Part shown: positions 18,937 to 27,134 of the stretch, one piece after another
Layout: the number at the start of each line of letters is the position of its first letter
How positions within the stretch are numbered: position 1 is the stretch's first letter
NCBI RefSeq assembly: GCF_003234365.2
Contig: NZ_CP126260.1
Span: 124,001-188,000 of the forward strand
Length of the DNA stretch: 64,000 bases
Origin: Curtobacterium sp. MCJR17_020
Lineage (GTDB): Bacteria > Actinomycetota > Actinomycetes > Actinomycetales > Microbacteriaceae
Reading direction: 5' to 3'
Notes under the pieces: generated by a model
The model's input: only the letters and a program-made list of their open reading frames with translations
Database searches by the model: none
What the model was told of the DNA's origin: nothing
Program-made: the position numbers and the translations under genes

Positions 18937-20165
18937 TGTCGGCGGCAGCGTCGCTCGGGGTCAACACCGCGGCGGCGCTCGCCGTCGAGGACCGCGCCCT
19001 CGCGCACAACTACAGCCCGCTGCCCGTCGTCATCGCGTCGGGCTCCGGAGCGACCGTCACCGACGTCGACGGCAAGCAGTACCTGGACGGCCTCGCCGCG
19101 TACTCCGCGGTGAACTTCGGCCACGGCAACCCGCGGCTGCTCGACGCCGCCCGGGCGCAGCTCGACCGGGTGACGCTCACGAGTCGCGCGTTCGTGAACG
19201 ACCAGCTCGGGCCGTTCGCCACGGCGCTGGCGGCGTTGACGGAGACCGAGATGGTCCTGCCGATGAACACCGGTGCCGAGGCCGTCGAGTCCGCGATCAA
19301 GGTGTCCCGCGCCTGGGGCTACCGCGTGAAGGGCGTCCCTGCTGAGCAGGCGACGATCATCGTCGCGTCCGGGAACTTCCACGGCCGCACGACGACGATC
19401 ATCTCGTTCTCGGACGACCCCGACGCCCGGAACGACTTCGGCCCGTACACGCCGGGGTTCCGCACCGTGCCGTACGGCGATGCCGAAGCCCTGCGCGCGG
19501 CGATGGACGAGACCGTCGTCGCCGTGCTGCTCGAACCCATCCAGGGCGAGGGCGGCGTGGTCATCCCGCCGGCGTCGTACCTGCCTGCTGTCCGGGAGCT
19601 CTGCGACGAGTTCGGCGCGCTGTTCGTCGCCGACGAGATCCAGTCCGGGCTCGGGCGCACCGGCCACACCCTCGCCGTGCAGCGCGTCGGGGTCCGTCCC
19701 GACCTCATCACGCTCGGCAAGGCGCTCGGCGGCGGCATCGTGCCGGTGTCCGCGGTGGTGGGCTCGCGTGATGTCCTCGGCGTGCTGCGTCCCGGTGAGC
19801 ACGGTTCGACGTTCGGCGGCAACCCGCTCGCCGCTGCCGTCGGCGCCGAGGTCGTGGCGATGCTCGGCGAGGGCACGTTCCAGCAGCGCGCCCTCGACGG
19901 CGAACCGCTGTTGCGCGGGCTGCTCGACGACCTGCTCGGCAAGGGGGTCGTGTCGCACCGCGTCGCCGGACTCTGGGCGGGGATCGACATCGACCCCGCG
20001 CTCGGCACCGGCAAGGCGATCTCGAAGGACCTCGCCGACCGCGGGCTGCTCGTGAAGGACACCCACGGTTCGACGATCCGCTTCGCCCCGCCGCTCGTGG
20101 TCACCGACGACGAGCTGCGCAGGGCGATCGGCACGCTCGCGTCGGTCCTGGCCGCGCGCGCCTGA
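18936..20165 (+). CDS. rocD: Ornithine aminotransferase
   Basis: A class III PLP aminotransferase of 409 residues converting ornithine plus 2-oxoglutarate to glutamate 5-semialdehyde and glutamate. Motifs: NTGAEAVESAIK (cofactor phosphate), FHGRTT, LFVADEIQSGLGRTG with the pyridine-binding Asp, and the PLP lysine Lys262 in LGKALGGG. The ATG overlaps the preceding stop by one base (TGATG), so both are co-translated. Its product is the substrate of the P5C dehydrogenase half of PutA. Confidence 0.93.
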   Translation: MSAAASLGVNTAAALAVEDRALAHNYSPLPVVIASGSGATVTDVDGKQYLDGLAAYSAVNFGHGNPRLLDAARAQLDRVTLTSRAFVNDQLGPFATALAALTETEMVLPMNTGAEAVESAIKVSRAWGYRVKGVPAEQATIIVASGNFHGRTTTIISFSDDPDARNDFGPYTPGFRTVPYGDAEALRAAMDETVVAVLLEPIQGEGGVVIPPASYLPAVRELCDEFGALFVADEIQSGLGRTGHTLAVQRVGVRPDLITLGKALGGGIVPVSAVVGSRDVLGVLRPGEHGSTFGGNPLAAAVGAEVVAMLGEGTFQQRALDGEPLLRGLLDDLLGKGVVSHRVAGLWAGIDIDPALGTGKAISKDLADRGLLVKDTHGSTIRFAPPLVVTDDELRRAIGTLASVLAARA

Positions 20166-20195
20166 CCCGCGCGCTCGGCGCCACGCGCTCGCTTC

Positions 20196-20246
20196 GTGAG
20201 CAGAAATGGTCGGGTCGCCACACGGCACCCGACCATTTCTGCTCAC
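20196..20246. repeat. 20-bp-arm palindromic element, copy 2
   Basis: Arms at 20196-20215 and 20227-20246 are perfectly complementary (GTGAGCAGAAATGGTCGGGT and its complement), with an 11-base loop. Compared with the copy at 13416, one G-C pair is replaced by A-T on both arms, which preserves the stem. It lies 30 bp after the rocD stop, again between convergent genes. Confidence 0.85.
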
Positions 20247-20256
20247 CAAGCACGGA

Positions 20257-21249
20257 TCACACCGCCCAGCGCGCCGCCAACTCGTCCATCAGGGCATCGA
20301 GGCGATCGTCGACGACCTGCGCGTCGGGGTTCGCCTCGAACCAGGCGATGACCTCGCGCACACCCTGCCGGTAGGGCGTCCGCGGCCGGTACCACGGCAC
20401 GAGCGACCGGACCTTGCTGTTGTCGAACACCGAGCTGTTGGCCTTGTCGCCGAGCAGCGCCGCACCCCACTCGGCATCGGCGGCAGCGATGGCGTCCGCT
20501 GGCACGTGCACGATCCGCAGGTCGTCGACCCCGGCCGCCGCAGCGATCTCGTGTGCGATGGCGTTCCACGTCGGCGCCTCGTCGCTCGTGATCGTGAAGG
20601 CCTCACCGATCGCCGACGCATTGTCGAGCAGCCCGGTGAACCCGACCGCGAAGTCACGGCTGTGCGTCAGGGTCCACAGCGACGTGCCGTCACCGGTGAT
20701 GATGATCGGCTTGCCGGCGCGCATCCGCGCCACCGCAGTCCAGCCGCCCGTCAGCGGTAGCTTCGTCTCGTCGTAGGTGTGCGACGGCCGCACGATCGTC
20801 ACCGGGAAGTCCTGCTCCCGGTACGCCTCCATCAGCAGTTCCTCGCACGCGATCTTGTCGCGCGAGTACTGCCAGTACGGGTTCTTCAGCGGCGTCGACT
20901 CCGTGATCGGCAGGTGCGTCGCCGGCGTCTGGTACGCCGAGGCCGAGCTGATGAACACGTACTGCCGCGTCCGTCCGGCGAAGAAGTCGATGTCGGCCTG
21001 CACCTGGTCCGGCGTGAACGCCACCCAGTTCACGACCACGTCGAAGTGGCGGTCGCCGAGTGCGTCCGCCAGGGCGCTGCGGTCCGACACATCGGCCTGG
21101 AGGCGCGTCACACCCTCCGGGATCGGCCTGCCCCCGGTGGTCCCCCGGTTCAGGACCGTGACGTCGTGGCCCTGTTCGGTCGCCTCCCGCACACAGGAGG
21201 CGCTGATCACGCCGCTCCCGCCGATGAACAACACGCTCGCTCCGGTCAT
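20257..21249 (-). CDS. NAD-dependent epimerase/dehydratase family protein
   Basis: A 330-residue extended SDR: VLFIGGSGVISASC in the first 20 residues as the dinucleotide-binding loop, ISSASAYQTP, and the catalytic YSRDKIACE (Y-x3-K). RPSHTYDETKLPL and the C-terminal layout match the CSP41/isoflavone-reductase-like nucleotide-sugar epimerase group. ATG 21249 is chosen because GAGGGAGC lies just upstream; an ATG at 21327 would add 26 residues without fold. Substrate unknown. Confidence 0.85.
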   Translation of the reverse strand: MTGASVLFIGGSGVISASCVREATEQGHDVTVLNRGTTGGRPIPEGVTRLQADVSDRSALADALGDRHFDVVVNWVAFTPDQVQADIDFFAGRTRQYVFISSASAYQTPATHLPITESTPLKNPYWQYSRDKIACEELLMEAYREQDFPVTIVRPSHTYDETKLPLTGGWTAVARMRAGKPIIITGDGTSLWTLTHSRDFAVGFTGLLDNASAIGEAFTITSDEAPTWNAIAHEIAAAAGVDDLRIVHVPADAIAAADAEWGAALLGDKANSSVFDNSKVRSLVPWYRPRTPYRQGVREVIAWFEANPDAQVVDDRLDALMDELAARWAV

Positions 21250-21307
21250 GGATGCTCCCTCGCTCTCCGCGGCGCAACCCTGCGCCGAACCCCTCCGATC
21301 CTGCCCC

Positions 21308-21973
21308 TCAGATGCTGGGTCGGGCATCGAGCACCGTGCCGAGCATCGTCACGTCCTGTGCCCAAGCCGCGGCGCCGGGCTGGATCCATCCGAGCAGTTC
21401 GATCGCGTAGTCGTGGTCCCGCCGAAGATCACGCCCATGGATCGGCTCGTGGTGTGCGGCCCGGTTGCGCACGAAGTGCAGTTGCTGCATCCGTGTCCGA
21501 ACCTCGCGCTGGCGAGTCAGCGCATCCGCTGGGCCGTGTGGGAACGCGCGGTGGAGTGCTGGCGTCCACAGGGCCGTCAGGTAGCGAGACTCGAACAGGT
21601 ACCGCCAGAACCCGAAGCTCAGTTCGGCAACGACTCGCCCGTGCACCTCTGCTCGTTTCCCCCCTCGCGTGGCACGCCTTCGCGCGACGACCAGATCGTT
21701 CCTGCCTTGTGCGTCGAGGGGAACGACGTCGAGCCAGGATGAGCCTGGGCGACGAGCAGTTGCCCAAGCGCGGAGCTGCACGTCTGCAGCGTTTCGCACC
21801 ACGACCTCTACGGCCCCGGTCAGCTCCATCACGGCAGCCGCAGCTCGCATGTTCCATTCGTAGAGCCGGACAGCGCGTGCGTCGTCGGGCAGGGCTCGGA
21901 AGTAGGAACGAAGGCGTTCCCGCGTCAGCAGGTCGACCACGTCCGCCGGCTCCACGCGACCTCCAGTTGACAT
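21308..21973 (-). CDS. Abi-like protein with HEPN RNase motif
   Basis: A helical protein of about 221 residues of the Abi_2/AbiD-F type. The HEPN signature R-x4-H appears as RNRAAHH in the C-terminal third, preceded by FGFWRYLFESRYL, which is typical of this group. Related proteins act in abortive infection or as toxin-like RNases, cleaving RNA when triggered by phage. Start at ATG 21973; ATG 21997 is possible. No antitoxin partner is adjacent. It lies 1.3 kb outside the integrated element. Confidence 0.75.
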   Translation of the reverse strand: MSTGGRVEPADVVDLLTRERLRSYFRALPDDARAVRLYEWNMRAAAAVMELTGAVEVVVRNAADVQLRAWATARRPGSSWLDVVPLDAQGRNDLVVARRRATRGGKRAEVHGRVVAELSFGFWRYLFESRYLTALWTPALHRAFPHGPADALTRQREVRTRMQQLHFVRNRAAHHEPIHGRDLRRDHDYAIELLGWIQPGAAAWAQDVTMLGTVLDARPSI

Positions 21974-22180
21974 CGAACGCTCGCCCCATAGACTCATATA
22001 TCGAAGACCCCGGAACGATCACTGGCTCAGTCCACATCGCCGGGGTTTCGTCTTGGGCTGCTGCATCTGAAACTTCAGCGTACAGGTACCCGCTTCCTGA
22101 CCGAGTGCTCCTGGGGGCGGCGCGACTACCGTCACGGTTCGGGTCGCATCGACGCGCCCCACGACAGGAGTGACACGCAC

Positions 22181-23191
22181 ATGGAGTACCGCTACCTCGG
22201 CAACTCGGGCCTCAAGGTCTCCGAGATCACCTACGGCAACTGGCTCACCCACGCCTCCCAGGTCGAGAACGACGCGGCGATCGCCTGCGTCCGGGCAGCG
22301 CTCGACGTCGGCATCTCGACGTTCGACACCGCCGACGTCTACGCAAACACCGGCGCCGAGACCGTCCTCGGCGAAGCCCTCAAAGGGGAGCGTCGCCAGT
22401 CGCTCGAGATCGCCACGAAGGTCTTCGGTCCGACCGGGCCCAAGGGGCACAACGACACCGGCCTGTCCCGCAAGCACATCCTCGAGTCGATCGACGGGTC
22501 GCTCGGCCGTCTGCAGACCGATTACGTCGACCTGTACCAGGCACACCGCTTCGACCACGAGACGCCGCTCGAGGAGACGATGCAGGCCTTCGCCGACATC
22601 GTGCGCCAGGGCAAGGTCCTGTACGTCGGCGTGAGCGAGTGGACCGCGGAGCAGCTCCGTGCCGGCGCCGCGCTGGCGAAGGACCTCGGGTTCCAGCTCA
22701 TCTCGAACCAGCCGCAGTACTCGGCGCTGTGGCGGGTCATCGAGGAAGAGGTGGTGCCGACCTCGAAGGAGCTCGGCATCTCGCAGATCGTCTGGTCCCC
22801 GATCGCCCAGGGTGTCCTGACCGGCAAGTACAAGCCGGGTCAGCCGCTGCCCGAGGGCTCACGCGCGACCGACGACAAGGGCGGCGCGGACATGATCAAG
22901 CGGTTCATGCGCGACGAGGTGTTGTCCTCGGTGCAGGAGCTCGAGCCGATCGCGAAGGAGCTCGACCTGTCGATGGCACAGCTCGCCGTCGCCTGGGTGC
23001 TGCAGAACGAGAACGTCGCGAGTGCGATCATCGGGGCGTCGCGTCCGGAGCAGGTGCACGACAACGCTGGTGCTGCCGGTGTCACGATCCCCGCGGAGCT
23101 GCTCGCCCGGATCGACGACGCCCTCGGTGCCGTCGTCGAGCGCGACCCGGCGAAGACGAACGACAGCAGCCCGAAGACCCGCGAGGCCTAG
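22181..23191 (+). CDS. Aldo/keto reductase (Kv-beta-like subgroup)
   Basis: An NADPH-dependent TIM-barrel oxidoreductase of 336 residues. The catalytic tetrad is visible as Asp49 and Tyr54 (FDTADVY), Lys80 (IATKVFG) and His122 (YQAHRFD). The later WSPIAQGVLTGKYKPG and SAIIGASRPEQV are typical of the YhdN/Kv-beta subgroup. CAGGAGTG lies upstream of the ATG. The gene ends just before the old tRNA-operon terminator on the opposite strand. Confidence 0.92.
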   Translation: MEYRYLGNSGLKVSEITYGNWLTHASQVENDAAIACVRAALDVGISTFDTADVYANTGAETVLGEALKGERRQSLEIATKVFGPTGPKGHNDTGLSRKHILESIDGSLGRLQTDYVDLYQAHRFDHETPLEETMQAFADIVRQGKVLYVGVSEWTAEQLRAGAALAKDLGFQLISNQPQYSALWRVIEEEVVPTSKELGISQIVWSPIAQGVLTGKYKPGQPLPEGSRATDDKGGADMIKRFMRDEVLSSVQELEPIAKELDLSMAQLAVAWVLQNENVASAIIGASRPEQVHDNAGAAGVTIPAELLARIDDALGAVVERDPAKTNDSSPKTREA

Positions 23192-23225
23192 CGCCGACCC
23201 GGGCCGGACGGCTCAGACAACGGAA

Positions 23226-23253
23226 AAGGCCCCCTGCCGAAGCAGGGGGCCTT
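23226..23253 (-). terminator. Displaced terminator of the tRNA Glu-Asp-Phe operon
   Basis: A perfect 12-bp stem (AAGGCCCCCTGC) which on the minus strand has a TTCG tetraloop and is followed by TTTTCC. It sits five bases beyond the 44-bp tRNA-Phe repeat. Before integration it would therefore have followed tRNA-Phe directly. Confidence 0.9.
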
Positions 23254-23258
23254 CACCG

Positions 23259-23302
23259 GTGGCTGGACACGGCATCGATCCGTGGACCTTTCGATTTTCA
23301 GT
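23259..23302. repeat. attL (distal attachment site)
   Basis: A 44-bp copy identical to 36834-36877, covering tRNA-Phe from the anticodon arm to the acceptor end. The rest of the tRNA is missing here, so this is the remnant site of the target. Confidence 0.93.
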
Positions 23303-23527
23303 TGGATTCTGAAGCGATCGGCGGCACTATCCAGGCCCGCTTGCGAGAGAGTTCTGGGCCCGCCGCGCTTGACTACCTCAGTTGATGCTCGATGGCCTAG
23401 GTGCGCCACCGGCACGACACCGGCACTCTGACGACGGTCGTTGCTCGTCTTCTGCGGCGCCGTCACGTCGGCGACGTCCCCCCAACGGGCTACAGACGAG
23501 CCTCGCATGCACAGGCAGACTGACCCC

Positions 23528-25381
23528 ATGCGCCTAATAGGAGTATCCCTCGAAAACTTCCGCTGCTACAGGGAAAGGGTTCACGTCCCGCTTGGCGACT
23601 TCGCTGCGCTGATCGGAAGGAACGACGCGGGTAAGTCAACGATCCTAGAAGCTCTTGCGATATTCTTCGGAGTTCAAAAGGCAGACCAGGACGATGCCAG
23701 TAAAAACGGCGATCGAACCAGAGTGGTGATTTCCTGCCAATTTGATCAGCTTCCCGAATCTATCGTCCTGGATTCGACTTTCAAGACCTCATTTGAGCAG
23801 GAGTATCTGCTTAATCGGCAGGGGCTTCTTGAGGTCGAGCAGGTATTCGACGGCACGCAGAAAGCGCCTGGTAAGAAGATCTACCTGCGGGCTGACCACC
23901 CGACCGCTACCCAGGCAGACGACCTGATCACGTTGACAAGAGCAGCACTAGTCAAGAGGGCAAAGGATCTGGGTGTCGACCTCTCGAGCGTGAACCAGAC
24001 GATCAACGCGGAACTGCGTGCCGCGATCCGGGATCATCTCACCGATCTAGAGCTCCGGGAAAGTCTCGTGCCAGTAAGCGCCGACGGTGCAAAGGAAGTG
24101 TTTGGGAAGATACAGCAGGAGCTTCCATCATTCTTCTTGTTCAGCGCTGACCGGCCAAGTACTGATCAGGACGTTGAAGCGCAAGACCCTATGCGCGCAG
24201 CCGTCAGGATCGCGATTGACGGACAGAAAGACGAGCTAGAAGCGATCGCTCGCTCTGTAAACGCGCAGCTCACGGAGGTTGTGTCAAAGACCTTGGAGAA
24301 GATCTCCGCAATGTCCCCTTCCATCGCCAAAGGCCTAACGCCGCGCATTGGCGACGAGATGAAGTGGGACTCGGTCTTCAAGGTGTCGCTCCACGGGGAG
24401 TCCGGGATTCCGATAAACAAGCGGGGGAGTGGCGTCCGGAGAATGGTTCTGCTCGGTTTCCTTCAAGCTCAGGCTGAACTTAAAAGTGCTGGTGGGAATG
24501 TAATTTACGCGATCGAAGAGCCCGAGACGGGCCAGCACCCGGACCACCAGAAGGCGCTACTCAACGCGGTCAGGGATATCGCTGAGCGTGAGGGCGCGCA
24601 GGTAATCATGACGACACATACCCCGACGCTGGGGCGACTGGTCCCTGAAGAATCTCTGCGCTACATCAGCGTGCTTGACGACGGAACTCGCAAGGTGTTA
24701 CCCGTTGGATCGGAAACCTTTGAGGCCGTAACCGAAGCGCTGGGGATCTTGCCTGATCATCGCGTGAAGGTTTTTGTCGGTGTGGAGGGCAAGCATGATA
24801 TGTCCTTCCTCAACATCATCTCGCACACGCTCTCGAAATCAGAGCCTGATATCGCCGACCTCTCCGAGCTAGAAGCCTCAGGGCAGTTGATCTACGTGCC
24901 TGCTGGGGGAAGCAACGTGGCGCTTTGGGTATCGCGGCTGCGCGATCTGAAAATCCGTGAGTTCCATCTTTTTGATCGCGATCTGCAGCCACCGAAGAGT
25001 CCCAAATATCACAAGGTGGCAGACGAGCACAATGCGTTCGAGCTTGTGGAGGCAGTTCACACTGGCAAGCGTGAACTCGAAAATTATCTCCACGTGGATG
25101 CTATCCGCCTAGCTCGACCCGGGTATGAGTTCGCCAACTTCGGTGAGTGGGACTCTGTTCCTGCTGTATGTGCTCAGGCTCTCTATGAAGCAGAGGACAA
25201 CGGCATCGCTTGGGCCGACCTCGAAAAAGATAAGCGCAAGAGCAAGGCAAACAGCGCGAAGTCCTGGCTCAACATGGACGCCGTCGGCCACATGACAGCG
25301 GAGATGCTTAACGAGATTGACGGACCGGGTGACCTTCGGGGTTGGCTGCGGCGCATCACGCAGATAGTCCGATCAAGCTGA
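23528..25381 (+). CDS. OLD-family ATPase/TOPRIM nuclease (defence candidate)
   Basis: A 617-residue protein. The N-terminal ABC/SMC-like ATPase has Walker A GRNDAGKST (30-38), a signature-like GSGVRRMVLLGF, Walker B VIYAIEEPETGQHP (Glu330/331) and a switch His in MTTHTPTL. The C-terminal TOPRIM has Glu420 in FVGVEGKHD and the acidic pair FDRD (Asp483, Asp485). OLD nucleases act in phage exclusion and, as GajA, in Gabija. The usual UvrD-like partner of class 2 OLD proteins is absent; a DUF2130 gene follows on the same strand instead. The G+C is clearly below that of the host. ATG 23528 starts directly at the first ATPase strand. Confidence 0.88.
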   Translation: MRLIGVSLENFRCYRERVHVPLGDFAALIGRNDAGKSTILEALAIFFGVQKADQDDASKNGDRTRVVISCQFDQLPESIVLDSTFKTSFEQEYLLNRQGLLEVEQVFDGTQKAPGKKIYLRADHPTATQADDLITLTRAALVKRAKDLGVDLSSVNQTINAELRAAIRDHLTDLELRESLVPVSADGAKEVFGKIQQELPSFFLFSADRPSTDQDVEAQDPMRAAVRIAIDGQKDELEAIARSVNAQLTEVVSKTLEKISAMSPSIAKGLTPRIGDEMKWDSVFKVSLHGESGIPINKRGSGVRRMVLLGFLQAQAELKSAGGNVIYAIEEPETGQHPDHQKALLNAVRDIAEREGAQVIMTTHTPTLGRLVPEESLRYISVLDDGTRKVLPVGSETFEAVTEALGILPDHRVKVFVGVEGKHDMSFLNIISHTLSKSEPDIADLSELEASGQLIYVPAGGSNVALWVSRLRDLKIREFHLFDRDLQPPKSPKYHKVADEHNAFELVEAVHTGKRELENYLHVDAIRLARPGYEFANFGEWDSVPAVCAQALYEAEDNGIAWADLEKDKRKSKANSAKSWLNMDAVGHMTAEMLNEIDGPGDLRGWLRRITQIVRSS

Positions 25382-25473
25382 TCTTAGACGCTTGTAAGTC
25401 TCCTATCCTCGGAGAGTTGCCGTCCACAGGTGTAGCGAGTCCTTACTGCCCACAATGAAGTGTAGGAGAACCA

Positions 25474-26871
25474 ATGACTGACCAAATCACGTGCCCTCAG
25501 TGCGGCAAGGCGTTCACGATTGACGAGGTGAACTATGCGAAGATTGTGGATCAGGTACGAAATGCGGAATTCGAAGCTGCAGTACATGACCGGCTGGAGA
25601 CTGCGGCGCGAGATCAGTCTGTGGCCGTGGAGCTCGCGCTTGCTAAGGCTGCAGCAGAATATGAGCGAGCGGCTGCGGCTAAATCGATTGAACTCGACCG
25701 CTTGTCCGAAGAGATGAAGTCGGCAGAGCTGCGGACTCAGGTTGCAGTGCAAGAGGCTACTGCGAATGTACTCCAGGAGCGCGATTCCTTGCTGGAGAAG
25801 TACAACAGCGAGAAGGTCGAAGCCGCGTCTATGCTTGCGCAGGCGAGGGCGGAAGCGGCAGCGACATTGGCCGCGGAGAAGTCTGCAGGGGCCGCAGAAA
25901 TCGCGCGTGTGGAGGCTGATTTGCATTCGGCTGGACTTTCAAAGCAGATCGCTGTTAAAGAGGCAGTCGAGTCCATCGCTCACGAGCGCGATTCATTCAA
26001 GGCGGAAGCTGAACGTAAAGAACTGGAAAAGATGCTCGTAGAGACTTCACTGAAGGACAAGTACGAGACGCAGTTGAGGGATCGCGAGGATGAGATTGAG
26101 AGGTGGAAGGATCTTAAGGCTCGTCTTTCGACGAAGATGTTGGGCGAGACGCTTGAGCAACATTGCGAGATCGAGTTCGAGCGTTGGCGATCTTCTGCTT
26201 TCCGGTCGGCTTCGTTCGGGAAGGATAACGATTCCTCTCAAGGCAGCAAGGGTGACTATATCTACCGAGACTTCGATGAAGACCAGGTGGAGTTTGTGTC
26301 CATCATGTTTGAGATGAAGAATGAGGACCAGGCTACAAGCAGCAAGCGTAAAAATGAGGACTTCCTCAAAGAGCTGGACAAGGATAGAAACCAAAAGGGT
26401 TGCGAATATGCCGTTTTGGTCTCCCTGCTCGAGCCAGATAGTGAGCTCTATAACGGCGGCATCGTTGACGTTTCGCATCTCTATCCGAAAATGTATGTAG
26501 TCCGTCCGCAGTTCTTCATTCCTATGATTACTGTTTTGCGTAATGCGGCCTTGAGTACGGTGCAGGTGAAGAATGAGCTACTTCGAGTTCGGGAACAAAA
26601 CCTCGATATCACGAAGTTTGAGGATAAACTACAAATCTTTAAGGATGGTTTTGGTCGGAACTATAATCTTGCTCAATCCCAGTTCCAGGAGGCCATCAAG
26701 CGCATTGATGAGGCGATCAAGGATCTAGAGAAGACTAAGGAGGCCCTGCTTAGGTCCGGCAACAACTTGCGACTTGCTAATGACAAGGCAGAGGGGCTGA
26801 CGATCAAGGCGCTGACTCGTGGTAACCCGACGATGGCGGCAAAGTTTGAGGCGGTCGATGAAGGCGAGTAG
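25474..26871 (+). CDS. DUF2130 protein with coiled coil and PD-(D/E)XK-like nuclease core
   Basis: A 465-residue protein. It starts with a zinc-ribbon half (CPQCGKAF, Cys7/Cys10), then a long Ala/Glu-rich coiled coil (about 30-230) and a conserved core with GDYIYRD (Asp261) and FEMKNED (Glu280-x-Lys282). The order D...ExK fits the PD-(D/E)XK nuclease fold proposed for DUF2130. A helical tail follows. TAGGAGAACC precedes the ATG, 92 bp after the OLD gene and on the same strand. Low G+C like the OLD gene, so the two probably moved together. Confidence 0.82.
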   Translation: MTDQITCPQCGKAFTIDEVNYAKIVDQVRNAEFEAAVHDRLETAARDQSVAVELALAKAAAEYERAAAAKSIELDRLSEEMKSAELRTQVAVQEATANVLQERDSLLEKYNSEKVEAASMLAQARAEAAATLAAEKSAGAAEIARVEADLHSAGLSKQIAVKEAVESIAHERDSFKAEAERKELEKMLVETSLKDKYETQLRDREDEIERWKDLKARLSTKMLGETLEQHCEIEFERWRSSAFRSASFGKDNDSSQGSKGDYIYRDFDEDQVEFVSIMFEMKNEDQATSSKRKNEDFLKELDKDRNQKGCEYAVLVSLLEPDSELYNGGIVDVSHLYPKMYVVRPQFFIPMITVLRNAALSTVQVKNELLRVREQNLDITKFEDKLQIFKDGFGRNYNLAQSQFQEAIKRIDEAIKDLEKTKEALLRSGNNLRLANDKAEGLTIKALTRGNPTMAAKFEAVDEGE

Positions 26872-26966
26872 TGGGCGAACGATGCCGGTAGCTGCTTTGG
26901 TATCCGTTGGATACGCACCTTCAATTGAGCGATGTGGATCTCATCGCGGAACGAAGGTCAGACGGT

Positions 26967-27045
26967 GGGTGGCCCGTCGAGACGAGGAGCGCCCGGACCG
27001 CAGCGGAGCGAGGACCGGACGCACCGCAGGCTCGGCGGGCCACCC
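26967..27045. other. Long non-coding hairpin upstream of the element repressor
   Basis: Arms at 26967-26981 and 27031-27045 pair over 15 bp with one T-G wobble (GGGTGGCCCG / CGGGCCACCC core). The loop contains repeated CGGACCG/CCGGACG units. The whole 26872-27133 stretch has no convincing gene. A terminator for the cargo genes, a transfer locus or a small RNA are all possible. Confidence 0.45.
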
Positions 27046-27122
27046 TGGCGCGTCAGCGCCTTGAACGAGTAGAGAAAGTTCTCACAGCTCGGGCTGAAGC
27101 GCTGGCCGGGGCAGTCGGGTAA

Positions 27123-27134
27123 CCTGTCTAGATA
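27123..27134 (+). promoter_or_regulatory. Repressor operator-like site 1
   Basis: CCTGTCTAGATA ends on the first base of the GntR-type gene's ATG. The core TGTCTAGATA recurs at 27907 and, inverted, at 27963. Position at the start codon suggests autoregulation. Confidence 0.65.

Noticed and set aside
21990..22080. GAAGACCCCGG / CCGGGGTTTCGTC pair between the Abi-like and aldo/keto reductase genes
   Set aside because: Arms of about seven bases with a long loop and mismatches in a divergent promoter region; too weak to call a terminator or operator.
23528..25381. Gabija assignment for the OLD protein
   Set aside because: The UvrD-like GajB helicase is absent; the next gene is DUF2130.
26907..27122. 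71-codon TTG-started frame before the repressor gene
   Set aside because: It spans the long hairpin, has an Arg/Ala-biased composition and no ribosome-binding site.
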